64,000 nt of DNA, from positions 1-64,000 of the forward strand of contig JACRJZ010000124.1 of the NCBI GenBank assembly GCA_016219875.1, read 5' to 3'. This stretch comes from Verrucomicrobiota bacterium. GTDB taxonomy: Bacteria > Verrucomicrobiota > Verrucomicrobiia > Limisphaerales > JACRJZ01. Both the position numbers and the translations under genes were made by a program. The notes beneath the pieces are model-generated. The model searched no databases. It worked only from the letters and a program-made list of their open reading frames with translations, and was not told where the DNA came from. Positions 44,037-52,536 of this stretch are shown piece after piece (positions within the stretch are counted from its first letter, which is position 1; every line of letters begins with the position of its first letter).

Positions 44037-46106
44037 TCACTTCGGCGGCGCCCACCGCGCGATCCACTGGGCGATGCCGTCGTCGCTGAGCCGCGCGCGT
44101 TCCGCGCGGTAGCGTTCCGGAACGTGGTTGTCCTGGTACATCGCCCGCACCACTTCTGTGGCGAAGGCCGCGCCGGTGTTGTGCAGGAGCAACGGGTTCG
44201 GAGCCATGAGCAGAACCACCCCTTCGAAGCCCCCTAGCCGGCGCAGTCCCGGCGTGAACAAATCCGGCGCCAGCAAGGCACTGTCCCGCGCTGAGTCCAA
44301 AGCGTGGCAATCGGCGATCAGCATGTCGGCCGCGGGCGCGGCCAGCAGCGACCACAGGCCCGCGCGCCCCGCGCCGCAGAGAATCACCCGCCGTCCGCCG
44401 CGATAACTCTGGGCGAAGGCGCAGGCGGTGATGATGTCTTGCACGCGCTCCTGCACGTCGGTCCGGTTGTAGGTGGTGAAGAAGTCTTTGAAGTAGTCGC
44501 GGTCGCGGCCTGCTTCGGCCAGTTCGCCGGTCTGGAAGAGCGTGACCAACAGCACGCCGACGCCGCGATCGAGGATGGCCTTCGCCAAACCGGCGGGCGC
44601 GTGGTTGGGGTCGCTGAAAGCGGAGAGGCCATTGGTGTGGACCAGGACCACGAGTGCGCCCGAGGTATCGCGGCGCGGGGTGAGGAGCAGCGCGGGGACG
44701 CGGTCGCCTTTGCCAGCGCGGCCCAGCGTGAGTTGCGTGACGGTGTGGTCCGCCAGCTTGGTGGTCCGCTCGATCTGCACCAGGAGGCCTTTTTCCACGA
44801 AGCCGACTTGCAGCGAATGCTTCCACGCCGGGAGCCAGCGGGCGCGGTATCGCTCCACGAGTGGCGGATTCTTCGGCGGCAGTTCTAACCATTGCTGGCG
44901 GTACTGTTGGATCAGGCGGTTTACGAACTGCTCCTCGGTCACAGCATCGGGCGGCAGCTTGTCGTCGGGGAACACGCGCAAGGCCTCGTCTGGCTCCTTC
45001 TGGAACGGCGGCTCGGGAATCGGAGCGAAGTCCGGGCGCCCGCGCAGCCACTTGCCGAACCAACCATAGACCTGCTCGCGGCTGGGCTGGTTGTAGTTGT
45101 GGTCGAAGTCCAGCCGCAGGTAGCGGAGTTTCTCCGGGGCGTTGAACAACTTGTAGATCTTCTCCAAGGCCGGCCCTTCCACCGACATCGTGTCCTTGGT
45201 CCAATCCCTGCTGGCGGCAACGAGGATTTGCGGGCGCGGCGCGGCGACGGCGGCGAGTTCCATGTTGGAATACTCCACGCGCAGGCCGGGGGCGTTCTCG
45301 CACAGGCAACCGCCCTGCATCGAATGCGACACCATCACGTTGGGCGCTTGCGCGGCGAGGCGGTCGTCGATGGCGCCCAGCATGAACGTCTGCGTGCCGC
45401 CGCCGGAAGCGCCCGTACAGCCGAGGCGCGATTTGTCCACGTCGGACAGCGACTCCAGAAAGTCGAGCGCGCGGAGGCTGTTCCAAGTTTGCAGGCCCAT
45501 GAGGCTGATGTGCCAAAGCTGGAGGGCCGGGTCGGCGCTGAAGTGGTGACGAGTCTTGGCGGCGGGCGGGGTCGTGCCGGCGTCGGCGAACTGCGTGTCG
45601 TTGTAGCCCACCATGTCGTAAGAGAACGCGATCATCCCTTGCCGCGCCAAACTGATGCAGCGGCCCGCGATGCTGCCGAGCTGGGTGTCTTCCAGCCGGC
45701 CTTTGCTCCAGTGGCCGTGTGGATTGAGCACCGCCGGAAACGGGCCTGGGCCTTGGCCTCGCGGGCGATAGAGATTGCCCGCGAGACAGACACCCGCGTG
45801 GGTCTGGATGCAGACCTTCTCCACGCTGTAGCCGTCGCGCTCGACGCGGCCAAAGATTTTCGCGCTCAGCGGCGGCTTTGCAGGCATGGGCCAAAGGCCG
45901 CAACTTACCAGGGCCTGCTCCCGGATTTGCTGCGCACGTTTTTCCCACTCCGCCCGCGCGGCGATTTCGGGGAAGGCGCGCCGTGTATTCAGCGTCCGGG
46001 GCGGGCCGTACCGCTGGTCGTGTTCGGGCAGCGATTGCGCCGCGGACGGGCCGCCCAGCATGGAGGCCAGGATCGCCGCAAGGGTAAACCGCTTTGCAGG
46101 TTTCAT
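44037..46106 (-). CDS. Exported tandem alpha/beta-hydrolase (acetyl xylan esterase-like)
   Basis: 689 residues from the ATG at 46106; the frame upstream runs through an interspersed repeat. Signal peptide RFTLAAILASMLGGPSAAQS. N-terminal hydrolase (~60-370): oxyanion-region AVLNPHGHWSKGR and nucleophile S234 in CTGASGGGTQTF, as in the acetyl xylan esterase/cephalosporin deacetylase group. A second hydrolase-like domain (~430-689) has LVVLVHTNGLSAFSDP and an elbow VILCGAGRAGLWS in which alanine and arginine replace the expected serine centre, so it is probably inactive. It may act on acetylated polysaccharide; substrate not shown. Confidence 0.82.
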   Translation of the reverse strand: MKPAKRFTLAAILASMLGGPSAAQSLPEHDQRYGPPRTLNTRRAFPEIAARAEWEKRAQQIREQALVSCGLWPMPAKPPLSAKIFGRVERDGYSVEKVCIQTHAGVCLAGNLYRPRGQGPGPFPAVLNPHGHWSKGRLEDTQLGSIAGRCISLARQGMIAFSYDMVGYNDTQFADAGTTPPAAKTRHHFSADPALQLWHISLMGLQTWNSLRALDFLESLSDVDKSRLGCTGASGGGTQTFMLGAIDDRLAAQAPNVMVSHSMQGGCLCENAPGLRVEYSNMELAAVAAPRPQILVAASRDWTKDTMSVEGPALEKIYKLFNAPEKLRYLRLDFDHNYNQPSREQVYGWFGKWLRGRPDFAPIPEPPFQKEPDEALRVFPDDKLPPDAVTEEQFVNRLIQQYRQQWLELPPKNPPLVERYRARWLPAWKHSLQVGFVEKGLLVQIERTTKLADHTVTQLTLGRAGKGDRVPALLLTPRRDTSGALVVLVHTNGLSAFSDPNHAPAGLAKAILDRGVGVLLVTLFQTGELAEAGRDRDYFKDFFTTYNRTDVQERVQDIITACAFAQSYRGGRRVILCGAGRAGLWSLLAAPAADMLIADCHALDSARDSALLAPDLFTPGLRRLGGFEGVVLLMAPNPLLLHNTGAAFATEVVRAMYQDNHVPERYRAERARLSDDGIAQWIARWAPPK

Positions 46107-46190
46107 GCGCCGGGCAAGGTAGCGACGCGGCGCTTGGCCCGGCAAGTCCGGCGAGGCCACCAGTCCTGCCAGCGCGGGCTGATTCAAGAA

Positions 46191-46265
46191 GGAGCGCGGG
46201 CAGCCTGCCCGCGTGTTTTTCGCTCCCATTTTCGACGGAACGCGCGGGCAGGCTGCCCGCGCTCC
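46191..46265. repeat. 'GGAGCGCGGGCAGCCTGCCCGC' inverted repeat
   Basis: Outer arms GGAGCGCGGGCAGCCTGCCC and GGGCAGGCTGCCCGCGCTCC are perfect inverted copies, and each arm is itself a hairpin (GCGGGCAGCCTGCCCGC). It lies in the gap between the hydrolase start and the VIT/VWA gene stop (two genes on the minus strand) and is open in both directions, so the upstream frame of the hydrolase runs through it. Confidence 0.8.
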
Positions 46266-46267
46266 GC

Positions 46268-48652
46268 TCAGTCGTGGATTTCGTAAAGCGTCTCGCCCAG
46301 CACGAATTGCACATTCCGGCCAAGCGCCAGCCAGGATTGCGCCTGCGGGTTCTTCTTCGCGAACTCGAAGTAGCCGTCCGAGCCAAACTGGAGCCGCACC
46401 CGTTTGGCCGCCGCTTGTTTCTGCGCCTCGGCATCAACCCACTGGGCGCCGTTTTGGTAGAACGCCCGGCCATTGATGAACTGGCTTTGCCGGGCAAATT
46501 CATTGGCCAGTTCCCGGGTGCTGGGCTGGGCTGGGCGCGCCTTGCTGGTTCCAGAAATGCCGCTGCCGCCGGCCACGGTTCCACGCGCCCGCGCCGCCCG
46601 CTCCTGCAAGGCCACCGGCGCGGCCGACGGGGCCACGCGCAACGCCTCGGCCCCGCTCATGACGAGCGCGTCTTGCGGCGCGCTGGCGTCCTTCAGGCTC
46701 TGGTAAGAGCGCGCCCCGGATACCGCGCGGTCGCCACTGGTATCCGAGCGGAAGCTGTAATAGACCGCGCCCATCTCGCTCTGGGCGGTGCGGCTTTGCT
46801 CCAGTTCGCGGAAGCTGCGCTGGTCGAGCGCCACGCCGCGGCGCTGCTCATCTTCGAGGATCAGATAAGCCGTGTAAGGCGTGACGATGCCGTAGCGGCG
46901 CGCCAGTTCCACCACTTCGTCCTTCAACTCCCGGTTCTCGCCGTGCAGGCGGATTTCATCCAGCAAGTAGCCCACGCGCCGCGTGGCCCACAGGCGCGGG
47001 ATGAAGTCATGCGCGACGGATTCGCCGGCGAACGCGGCCGTGAACTCGAACGCCCGCCGCTCGCCGTTCACCGTGCCTTCGAGGAGGATGTCGCCGTTCG
47101 CCCGGCCCGAGTAGCGGCCAGCGACTACCAGTTGTTCGCCCTTGAACAAGTCGGGCAGTGCCGTCGGATACGTCTTCGTCACGCGCACGCCGTCGGGGAA
47201 CTTGAGCTTCGGGTTGGCCAGCACCGGCTCTTTGATTTTGGCGAAGAAGCTGGAAACCTTCACTTCGATGTCCTCCTCCGGCAGCACGTATTCGCTCACC
47301 GCCCGCGTGCCTTCGGTGATCTTGTCGAGCAGGTGCGTGTTCACGTCCGTGCCGATGCCGAAGCAGAAAACGCGCGTGCTGGCGGCGGCCTGCAGCGCGT
47401 GGTCCACGATTCGTTTTTCGTCGGTGACGCCGACCGTGGGCCGTCCGTCCGTCAGGAAGATGACCACGTAGGGCCGGTCGCTGCGATCGGGACGGATGGA
47501 GAGAGCTTTCTTCAGCGCGTCGTCAATCGCCGTGCCGCCGATGGGCTTGAGGTCTTTGATAAACCTGCCGGCGCGCGACCGGTTCCCCGGGGAGGCCTCG
47601 GCCAACTTGTCGAACAGCGGCTCCACCTCGGTGGCGAAGCGCAGGATTTCAAACCGATCCGCGTCGTTCAGGTTCTCCACGCAGAAGAGAAGCGCCTTCT
47701 TGGCTTGCTCCAGTTTTGCGCCCGCCATCGAACCGGAGGTGTCGAGCACAAAGGCCACGTCCTTCGGCACGGTCTTCCCCGTTTTCACGTCGCCGGGTGA
47801 CGCCAGCAACAGAAAGTAGCCGTCGTCGCTGCCGAGCTTGTGCGTGAGCAGGCTCAGGCCGACATCCGCCGTCTCCTGCGAAAAGAACAACTCGAAGTCC
47901 AGGTCCGGCTTCACATCCGCCGCTTCAAAGCCGACGGTCGCGCCGCGCTCGCCGTGGCGTCGGACCTCGACTTTGTGCGTGGGCGAATAGACCGACTTGA
48001 GCGGGCGCTGGGTTTCCAGGTCGAGCTTCACGGCGAGGTTCCACAGCGGCTTGGCGGAGAACTTCTCCGTGTTGAGCGGGAACCGGAACGCCACCAAGCC
48101 GGCGTCGGACTTGAGCAATTGCGTGTAAGAAAGCGTGAGACGCTTGCGGCTGTTCGGCTCGATGGGGAAAACGCGGACTTTGAAGAGGTCGCGCCCGGAG
48201 TACTCGAGCAGCGCCGGGTCTTTCAACTTGCGGACGATGTCTTCGTAAAGGCTGCGGGCCTTGTCCGCCGTGAGCAACTCGGCTTCGGCAGGCCGGCCGT
48301 TGATCTCCATGGTGAACTTGTCGAGGTGCGCGCCTTGGGGTACGGGGAAGAGGAACGTCCCTTCCAGTTGCCGCGGGTTGGGGTTGTAGAATTCCTGCTC
48401 GACGGTCGTGACGGCGACCTGGTCACGGATGCGGGCGTTGACCTTGGCGAAGGACACTTCCAGCGGCGCCCAGACGAACGGCGGCGGCATGGGCCGCGGC
48501 AGAATGGGGCGCGGCATAGGAACGGGAATCGGGTGCGGCGGATGCGGGCCGGGCCACCAGTGGTCGGCATCGTGAATGATGATGACTCCCGCGGCCCACG
48601 ACGGCGCCGCCACCACGACCAGCAGCAGAGAAAGCCAGAATGAACGTTTCAT
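46268..48652 (-). CDS. Exported VIT and von Willebrand factor A domain protein
   Basis: 794 residues. Signal peptide SFWLSLLLVVVAAPSWAAG, then a histidine/proline-rich linker (HDADHWWPGPHPPHP). VIT domain at ~62-190 (EVSFAKVNARIRDQVAVTTV, FYNPNPRQLEGTFLFPVPQG). VWA domain at ~298-470 with a complete MIDAS start DTSGSMAG (D304), T in GGTAIDDAL and D in FLTDGRPTVG. The C-terminal ~150 residues are low-complexity, alanine/arginine-rich. The architecture resembles inter-alpha-trypsin-inhibitor heavy-chain-like bacterial proteins, which bind partner proteins or surfaces through the metal site. Confidence 0.9.
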   Translation of the reverse strand: MKRSFWLSLLLVVVAAPSWAAGVIIIHDADHWWPGPHPPHPIPVPMPRPILPRPMPPPFVWAPLEVSFAKVNARIRDQVAVTTVEQEFYNPNPRQLEGTFLFPVPQGAHLDKFTMEINGRPAEAELLTADKARSLYEDIVRKLKDPALLEYSGRDLFKVRVFPIEPNSRKRLTLSYTQLLKSDAGLVAFRFPLNTEKFSAKPLWNLAVKLDLETQRPLKSVYSPTHKVEVRRHGERGATVGFEAADVKPDLDFELFFSQETADVGLSLLTHKLGSDDGYFLLLASPGDVKTGKTVPKDVAFVLDTSGSMAGAKLEQAKKALLFCVENLNDADRFEILRFATEVEPLFDKLAEASPGNRSRAGRFIKDLKPIGGTAIDDALKKALSIRPDRSDRPYVVIFLTDGRPTVGVTDEKRIVDHALQAAASTRVFCFGIGTDVNTHLLDKITEGTRAVSEYVLPEEDIEVKVSSFFAKIKEPVLANPKLKFPDGVRVTKTYPTALPDLFKGEQLVVAGRYSGRANGDILLEGTVNGERRAFEFTAAFAGESVAHDFIPRLWATRRVGYLLDEIRLHGENRELKDEVVELARRYGIVTPYTAYLILEDEQRRGVALDQRSFRELEQSRTAQSEMGAVYYSFRSDTSGDRAVSGARSYQSLKDASAPQDALVMSGAEALRVAPSAAPVALQERAARARGTVAGGSGISGTSKARPAQPSTRELANEFARQSQFINGRAFYQNGAQWVDAEAQKQAAAKRVRLQFGSDGYFEFAKKNPQAQSWLALGRNVQFVLGETLYEIHD

Positions 48653-48724
48653 GTGCAGTTGGACGGAGGCGGCGGAGAAATGCTCCGCGGTGTTGGCGAA
48701 AGGCGGCCCAGCGGCAGGACTCCC

Positions 48725-48946
48725 GGCCCCTCACCCCGGCCCCACTGCCGTTGAATCAAGCAACGGCGGTAGGCTCTTCATCGTAATCATAGTCATGCTC
48801 TTGCTCGCTGAAGTGCTGGGGAGATGAAGATTGCGAGCAAGATTAAGAGTAGGAACCTGTCGGCTTGGCTGTGCCGCTGGCCTTAATTCAACGGCCCCTC
48901 ACCCCGGCCCTCTCCCATCGGACGGGAGAGGGCCAGGGTGAGGGGT
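48725..48946. repeat. 'CCCTCACCC...CTCTCCC' repeat region beside rnpB
   Basis: Two CCCTCACCCCGGCCC modules; the second has a complete hairpin CCCTCTCCCATCGG then ACGGGAGAGGG (48908-48932) directly after the 3' end of rnpB on its strand. It could act as the rnpB terminator. The part between the modules (48750-48890) includes an AT-rich stretch with no gene seen; it is upstream of the VIT/VWA gene and may hold its promoter. Confidence 0.65.
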
Positions 48947-48947
48947 T

Positions 48948-49369
48948 GGTTTTGGAAGGGCTGTAAGCCGAATTCTGTCTGCGCGCCTTGCGGCACGGAG
49001 AGAATCATTTGTCTATGCAGCCAGTACCCGGAACCCGGCGCTTTCGCGCCATGAAGCGGGCCGCTTCAGGGTCCCCTATTTGGCCTTGCTCCCGATGGGG
49101 TTTTCCGTGCCCGTGCGATCACTCGTCCGGCGGTGGTCTCTTACACCACCTTTTCACCCTTACCGCTTTGAAATCTCAAATCTGAAATTTGAAATCCCAG
49201 AGCGGCGGTATGTTCTCTGTGGCACTGTCCGTCGGAAAGCATATCGGCTTTCCGCCCGCGTGTATCTTGGCCGAATACGCAAGCCAAGTTACGCGGCATC
49301 GCGCCCTGTGGAGTTCGGACTTTCCTCCCCCGGCTCGCGCCGGGAGCGATTCTCCGCCCTTCCAAAACC
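48948..49369 (-). ncRNA. rnpB: RNase P RNA, bacterial type A
   Basis: About 422 nt on the minus strand. The conserved core is clear: 5' side GAGGAAAGTCCGAACTCCAC with AGGGC, then CACAGAGAACATACCGCC, then GGTAAGGGTGAAAAGGTGG with GTAAGAGACCACC, GGCAAGGCCAAATAGG-like P15 region, and the 3' signature GACAGAATTCGGCTTAC. The outer helix P1 is a perfect 14-bp pairing of 48948-48961 with 49356-49369. RNase P removes tRNA leader sequences. The P12 region (minus-strand reading) contains a 28-nt heptanucleotide tandem that is foreign to the consensus. The exact ends are estimated from P1. Confidence 0.95.
49170..49197 (-). repeat. Heptanucleotide tandem inside rnpB (P12 region)
   Basis: On the plus strand the units read GAAATCT, CAAATCT, GAAATTT, GAAATCC. 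The stretch lies between the conserved ACATACCGCC and GGTAAGGGTGAAAAGG blocks, which is where helix P12 sits. It can fold back on itself (TTTCAAAT with ATTTGAGA, one G-U pair), so it lengthens the hairpin rather than breaking the core. A similar 7-nt tandem lies at 55712-55731. Confidence 0.85.
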
Positions 49370-49430
49370 GCCCTCACCATACCGGGAAAATCAGCGGTGA
49401 CAATCGCCTTCCTGAAATCTTTTCAACTTG

Positions 49431-49530
49431 GAGCTTCTTTCAGAACCGGAGCAGCCGACGTGAGGAGGCTCTGTTTCCGTTGGAGTTTGAGCCTCCTCAC
49501 GTCGGCTGCTACGAGGTTTTGAAATCGCCT
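49431..49530. repeat. 100-bp palindrome family, copy 3
   Basis: Ends as in copy 1 (GAGCTTCTTTC on the left, GAAATCGCCT on the right) but the loop reads TGTTTCCGTTGGAGTTT, the reverse complement of the copy 1 loop. It lies between rnpB and the MEMO-family gene. Confidence 0.9.
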
Positions 49531-49548
49531 GCTTGGCGGCGCGCGGTT

Positions 49549-50379
49549 TCACAACGGTTGCGGTTCCGCCGTGAAGACAAAAGCGCCGTAGCCGACTACG
49601 CGATCCCGGCGGCCCGCGGTGTCGCCGGAGTTGCGCAAATCCACGGTGCGACCCCGCAAGCCGTGTTCCTTGGCCGAACGCAGTAGCCCGCGAATCGGGC
49701 GGCAGCCGCAGGCTTGGTCGCCCCCCAGCGTCTCCCAGGCCAGCGCTTCGATGGCCTCGGCGGTGGCACGATCGGCTTCCAGAGAGGCGTGGTACGGCAA
49801 GTAGTGGCTCAAGTCCGAACTGATCACGATGCAGGTTTCCGGGCCGCCCCAGAGGGCGTCGAGCACTTCGCTCACTTGTTCCGCCGAGGCATCGCCGACC
49901 ACGAGCGGCACCAGTTCAAACTCCCCCAGGACGGTTTGAAGAAACGGCAACTGCACCTCCAAGCTGTGTTCCTGCCGGTGCGCGGCATCGAGGGTCGTCA
50001 CTTGCGGCAACGCGCGCGCGCGGTCGAGTGCTTCCTCGTCCACCGCCACCACACCCAGCGGTGAGGCGAACGCCTCGGCGCTGCTCGCCGCCAGCCCGGA
50101 CAGAGCGACGAAATGAGACGGCCCCAGCAACACCACGCGCTTGAAGACCTCACGCCCGCGCGCAAGGCAAGCGTAGGCTGAGCCCGCAATCGGACCGGAA
50201 TACATGTAGCCCGCGTGCGGCGCGATGACGGCCTTGGGCGCGGTGTCCACGTTCACCCGCGCGCGACCGACGTAGCCGCTGACTTCCGCTCGCAGTTTCT
50301 CCGGGTCGCCCGTGTAAAACTGCCCGGCCACCGCGGCGGGCCGCACTCTGCACTTACCGGATCCGTTCTTGGCGCCCAT
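49549..50379 (-). CDS. amrB: AmmeMemoRadiSam system protein B (MEMO1 family)
   Basis: 276 residues. The MEMO fold resembles extradiol dioxygenases; conserved blocks include VRPAAVAGQFYTGDPEKL, PKAVIAPHAGYMYSGPIAG, LLGPSHFVALSGL, AHRQEHSLEVQLPFLQ and VISSDLSHYLPY, with histidines in each. The family partners a radical SAM enzyme and an AMMECR1 protein; the radical SAM gene lies 9 bases upstream on the same strand, but no AMMECR1 domain is fused or adjacent. Biochemical role is not established. Confidence 0.9.
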   Translation of the reverse strand: MGAKNGSGKCRVRPAAVAGQFYTGDPEKLRAEVSGYVGRARVNVDTAPKAVIAPHAGYMYSGPIAGSAYACLARGREVFKRVVLLGPSHFVALSGLAASSAEAFASPLGVVAVDEEALDRARALPQVTTLDAAHRQEHSLEVQLPFLQTVLGEFELVPLVVGDASAEQVSEVLDALWGGPETCIVISSDLSHYLPYHASLEADRATAEAIEALAWETLGGDQACGCRPIRGLLRSAKEHGLRGRTVDLRNSGDTAGRRDRVVGYGAFVFTAEPQPL

Positions 50380-50388
50380 GCTCGTTCC

Positions 50389-51552
50389 TCATTGCAGACT
50401 GACACCATGCGGCAACCGCTGGGACCATCGGTTGGGATGCGCCATGGCCCGCACTTCCGCTGCGCCGGCTTTTGGCCAAATTCCCGGGATCGCCGCCTGG
50501 CAGCGCGGACAAGTTCCGCTGGGCGTCAAGTTGTACGCGCGCACGGTAAAGCCGTAACGCTCGATCACGGTTTCGCCGCAGTGCGGACAACGCGTGTTCT
50601 CCCACTCGCCGACGCGGCCCGGCAGGTTGCCGGCATAGACGAACCTCAATCCGGCCTCGCGCCCCAGCTCCGCCGCGCGCATCAAGTCCGCCACTTGTGT
50701 TGGCCGCGGGTCGGTCATCTTGTAGTCGGGGTGGAAGGCCGTGACGTGCCACGGAATCTCCCGGCTCACCGAAGCGAGGAAGCGGACCAACTCGCGCAAC
50801 TCCGCCTCATCGTCGTTGAAGCCCGGCACCAGCAGCGTCACCACTTCGATCCAAATGCCACGGGCGTGAACCATCTTGATCGTCTCGGTCACGTGCTCCA
50901 GCGCGCCTCCCAGCGTGCGATAGCGGCGCTCGTCAAAGCCCTTCAAGTCCACCTTGTAGCCGACGATCCAGGGCTGAAGGAAGTCGAGCGCCTCCGGCGT
51001 GGCGTTGCCATTCGAGACAAAAGCGCAGGCGAAGCCTTCCGCTTTCGCCGCCTCGAACACCGCCACCGCCCACTCCGCCGTGATCAGTGGTTCGTTGTAG
51101 CTGGAGACGACCACGCGCGCGCCTTCCCGCCGCGCCGACGCTACAAGCTGGGCCGGTGTGGCCGGCCGAACCGACGCTGCCGCCGCTTGGTCGCGAAGCG
51201 CCTGGCTGGTCACCCAGTTCTGGCAGTACGAGCAATGGAAGTCGCAGCCCAACATGCCGAACGTCAGCGCGTCGCTCCCCGGATAAACATGGAAGAACGG
51301 CTTTTTCTCCACGGGATCGCAGGCGACGCCGGCCACGTAGCCGAAGGGCACGCGCAACTCGCCGTCGCGATTGAACCGCACCCGGCACACGCCGCGGCGG
51401 CCTGGCGCAATCAAACATCGGTGCCCGCACGCCACACAGCGGATTTTCTCCTGCTCTGCCCGCCACAATTTTCCCGCCACCGTGTGGCGATCCAGCACCG
51501 CCGCCAGCGTGTTGTCCGGCTGACTGCTTTCGACTTTGTCTGTCGTCGTCAT
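50389..51552 (-). CDS. amrS: AmmeMemoRadiSam system radical SAM enzyme
   Basis: 387 residues from the ATG at 51552; the frame is open 190 bases further but without domain similarity. Radical SAM cluster motif C103-x3-C107-x2-C110 in GMLGCDFHCSYCQNW. N-terminal zinc-type cysteines CVACGHRCLIAPGRRGVC and C-terminal CPHC/CPRC pairs (residues ~335-365) suggest extra metal sites. SAM-binding block SSYNEPLITAEW and FVSNGNATPEAL follow the barrel order. The enzyme is thought to modify a partner through a 5'-deoxyadenosyl radical; the substrate of the system is unknown. Co-transcribed with the MEMO gene. Confidence 0.92.
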   Translation of the reverse strand: MTTTDKVESSQPDNTLAAVLDRHTVAGKLWRAEQEKIRCVACGHRCLIAPGRRGVCRVRFNRDGELRVPFGYVAGVACDPVEKKPFFHVYPGSDALTFGMLGCDFHCSYCQNWVTSQALRDQAAAASVRPATPAQLVASARREGARVVVSSYNEPLITAEWAVAVFEAAKAEGFACAFVSNGNATPEALDFLQPWIVGYKVDLKGFDERRYRTLGGALEHVTETIKMVHARGIWIEVVTLLVPGFNDDEAELRELVRFLASVSREIPWHVTAFHPDYKMTDPRPTQVADLMRAAELGREAGLRFVYAGNLPGRVGEWENTRCPHCGETVIERYGFTVRAYNLTPSGTCPRCQAAIPGIWPKAGAAEVRAMAHPNRWSQRLPHGVSLQ

Positions 51553-51786
51553 GGATTCCAGCAACGCTGGAAGGACACTACTCTTCCCCGCCCTGCCGCT
51601 CAATAGGTCCGTTTGGCGACAAACCAAATGGAGGGCGGCGTTCGTCGGGCGATCCGGCCATCCCATTCCTCCTTGAATCCGACGGTCACGGCCCAGCCGA
51701 TCTCTTCCCGGCAGGTTCGTCCGCATCGGCGCGCGACCCAATCAGAATTGGCTGGCAGGCCGGAGGATTTCTTTCAACCCTCCGCC

Positions 51787-52452
51787 ATGCCGAAGTGGGC
51801 CAAGTTGATCGTCGGGGTTCTCCTGTTGCCCGTCTGCTTGGGTGGGGCGCAGGCGCTTTTCCGCGTGTTGGCGCAAACGGGCGACGCGGTCACGTTCTGG
51901 GTCGCGGCCGTCGGCGGCGCGGCCTGCTGGCTAGTCATCTTCCTGATGCTGCCCAAGCCGATGTGGGTCTATGTCTTCGGCCACGAATTGACGCATGCCC
52001 TGTGGACCTGGCTCTTCGGCGGGCGCGTGAAGCGATTCAAGGTCACCTCCAAGGGCGGCCACGTGGTCATCTCCAAGACGAACTTCCTCATCACGCTCGC
52101 CCCGTACTTCTTTCCGCTCTACGTGACGCTGGTGATCCTGATCTTCCTGCTTGGCGACTTGGTCTGGAACTGGACGCCCTACCGCGTCTGGTTCCATTTC
52201 TTCATCGGGGCGGCCTACGCCTTCCACGTCACGCTCACCTGGCACATCCTGCAAACGCGGCAGACCGACATCACGAGCCAGGGCCATCTCTTTTCCGGCG
52301 CGGTCATCTTTCTGGGCAACCTCGCCGTGTTGCTGGCGGGCGTGCCGCTGCTGGCGGAAAGGCCGGACGTGCCGACGGCCTTCGCGTGGTGGCTGCACGA
52401 AACCGGCGCCGTCTGGATGGGGCTGGGGCGAATGATCGGCCGGCTGTTTTAA
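51787..52452 (+). CDS. Integral membrane protein with HExxH motif (M50-like peptidase)
   Basis: 221 residues from the ATG at 51787; the upstream open frame has no coding character. Six hydrophobic segments. A zinc-protease motif, H66-E-L-T-H70, lies at the end of the second helix (VYVFGHELTHALWTWLFGGR), followed by VKRFKVTSKGGHVVISKTNF, as in site-2-protease-like M50 proteins. The second motif normally carrying an aspartate ligand is not obvious; a candidate is LTWHILQTRQTDITSQGHLF. Whether it cuts proteins is unknown. The 234-bp gap before it contains no recognised element apart from a solo half-repeat near 51660. Confidence 0.72.
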   Translation: MPKWAKLIVGVLLLPVCLGGAQALFRVLAQTGDAVTFWVAAVGGAACWLVIFLMLPKPMWVYVFGHELTHALWTWLFGGRVKRFKVTSKGGHVVISKTNFLITLAPYFFPLYVTLVILIFLLGDLVWNWTPYRVWFHFFIGAAYAFHVTLTWHILQTRQTDITSQGHLFSGAVIFLGNLAVLLAGVPLLAERPDVPTAFAWWLHETGAVWMGLGRMIGRLF

Positions 52453-52536
52453 GATTTCTTTGAATGGCCCTCCCGGAAGCCAGCGTCTGAAGAGGCAGTT
52501 CACCATAGAACCAAACATCGTCACGAAAGGCACAAC

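Noticed and set aside
43939..46584. An 881-residue open frame on the minus strand
   Set aside because: Shadow of the tandem hydrolase in another frame, arginine/proline-rich; the hydrolase frame has catalytic motifs and a signal peptide.
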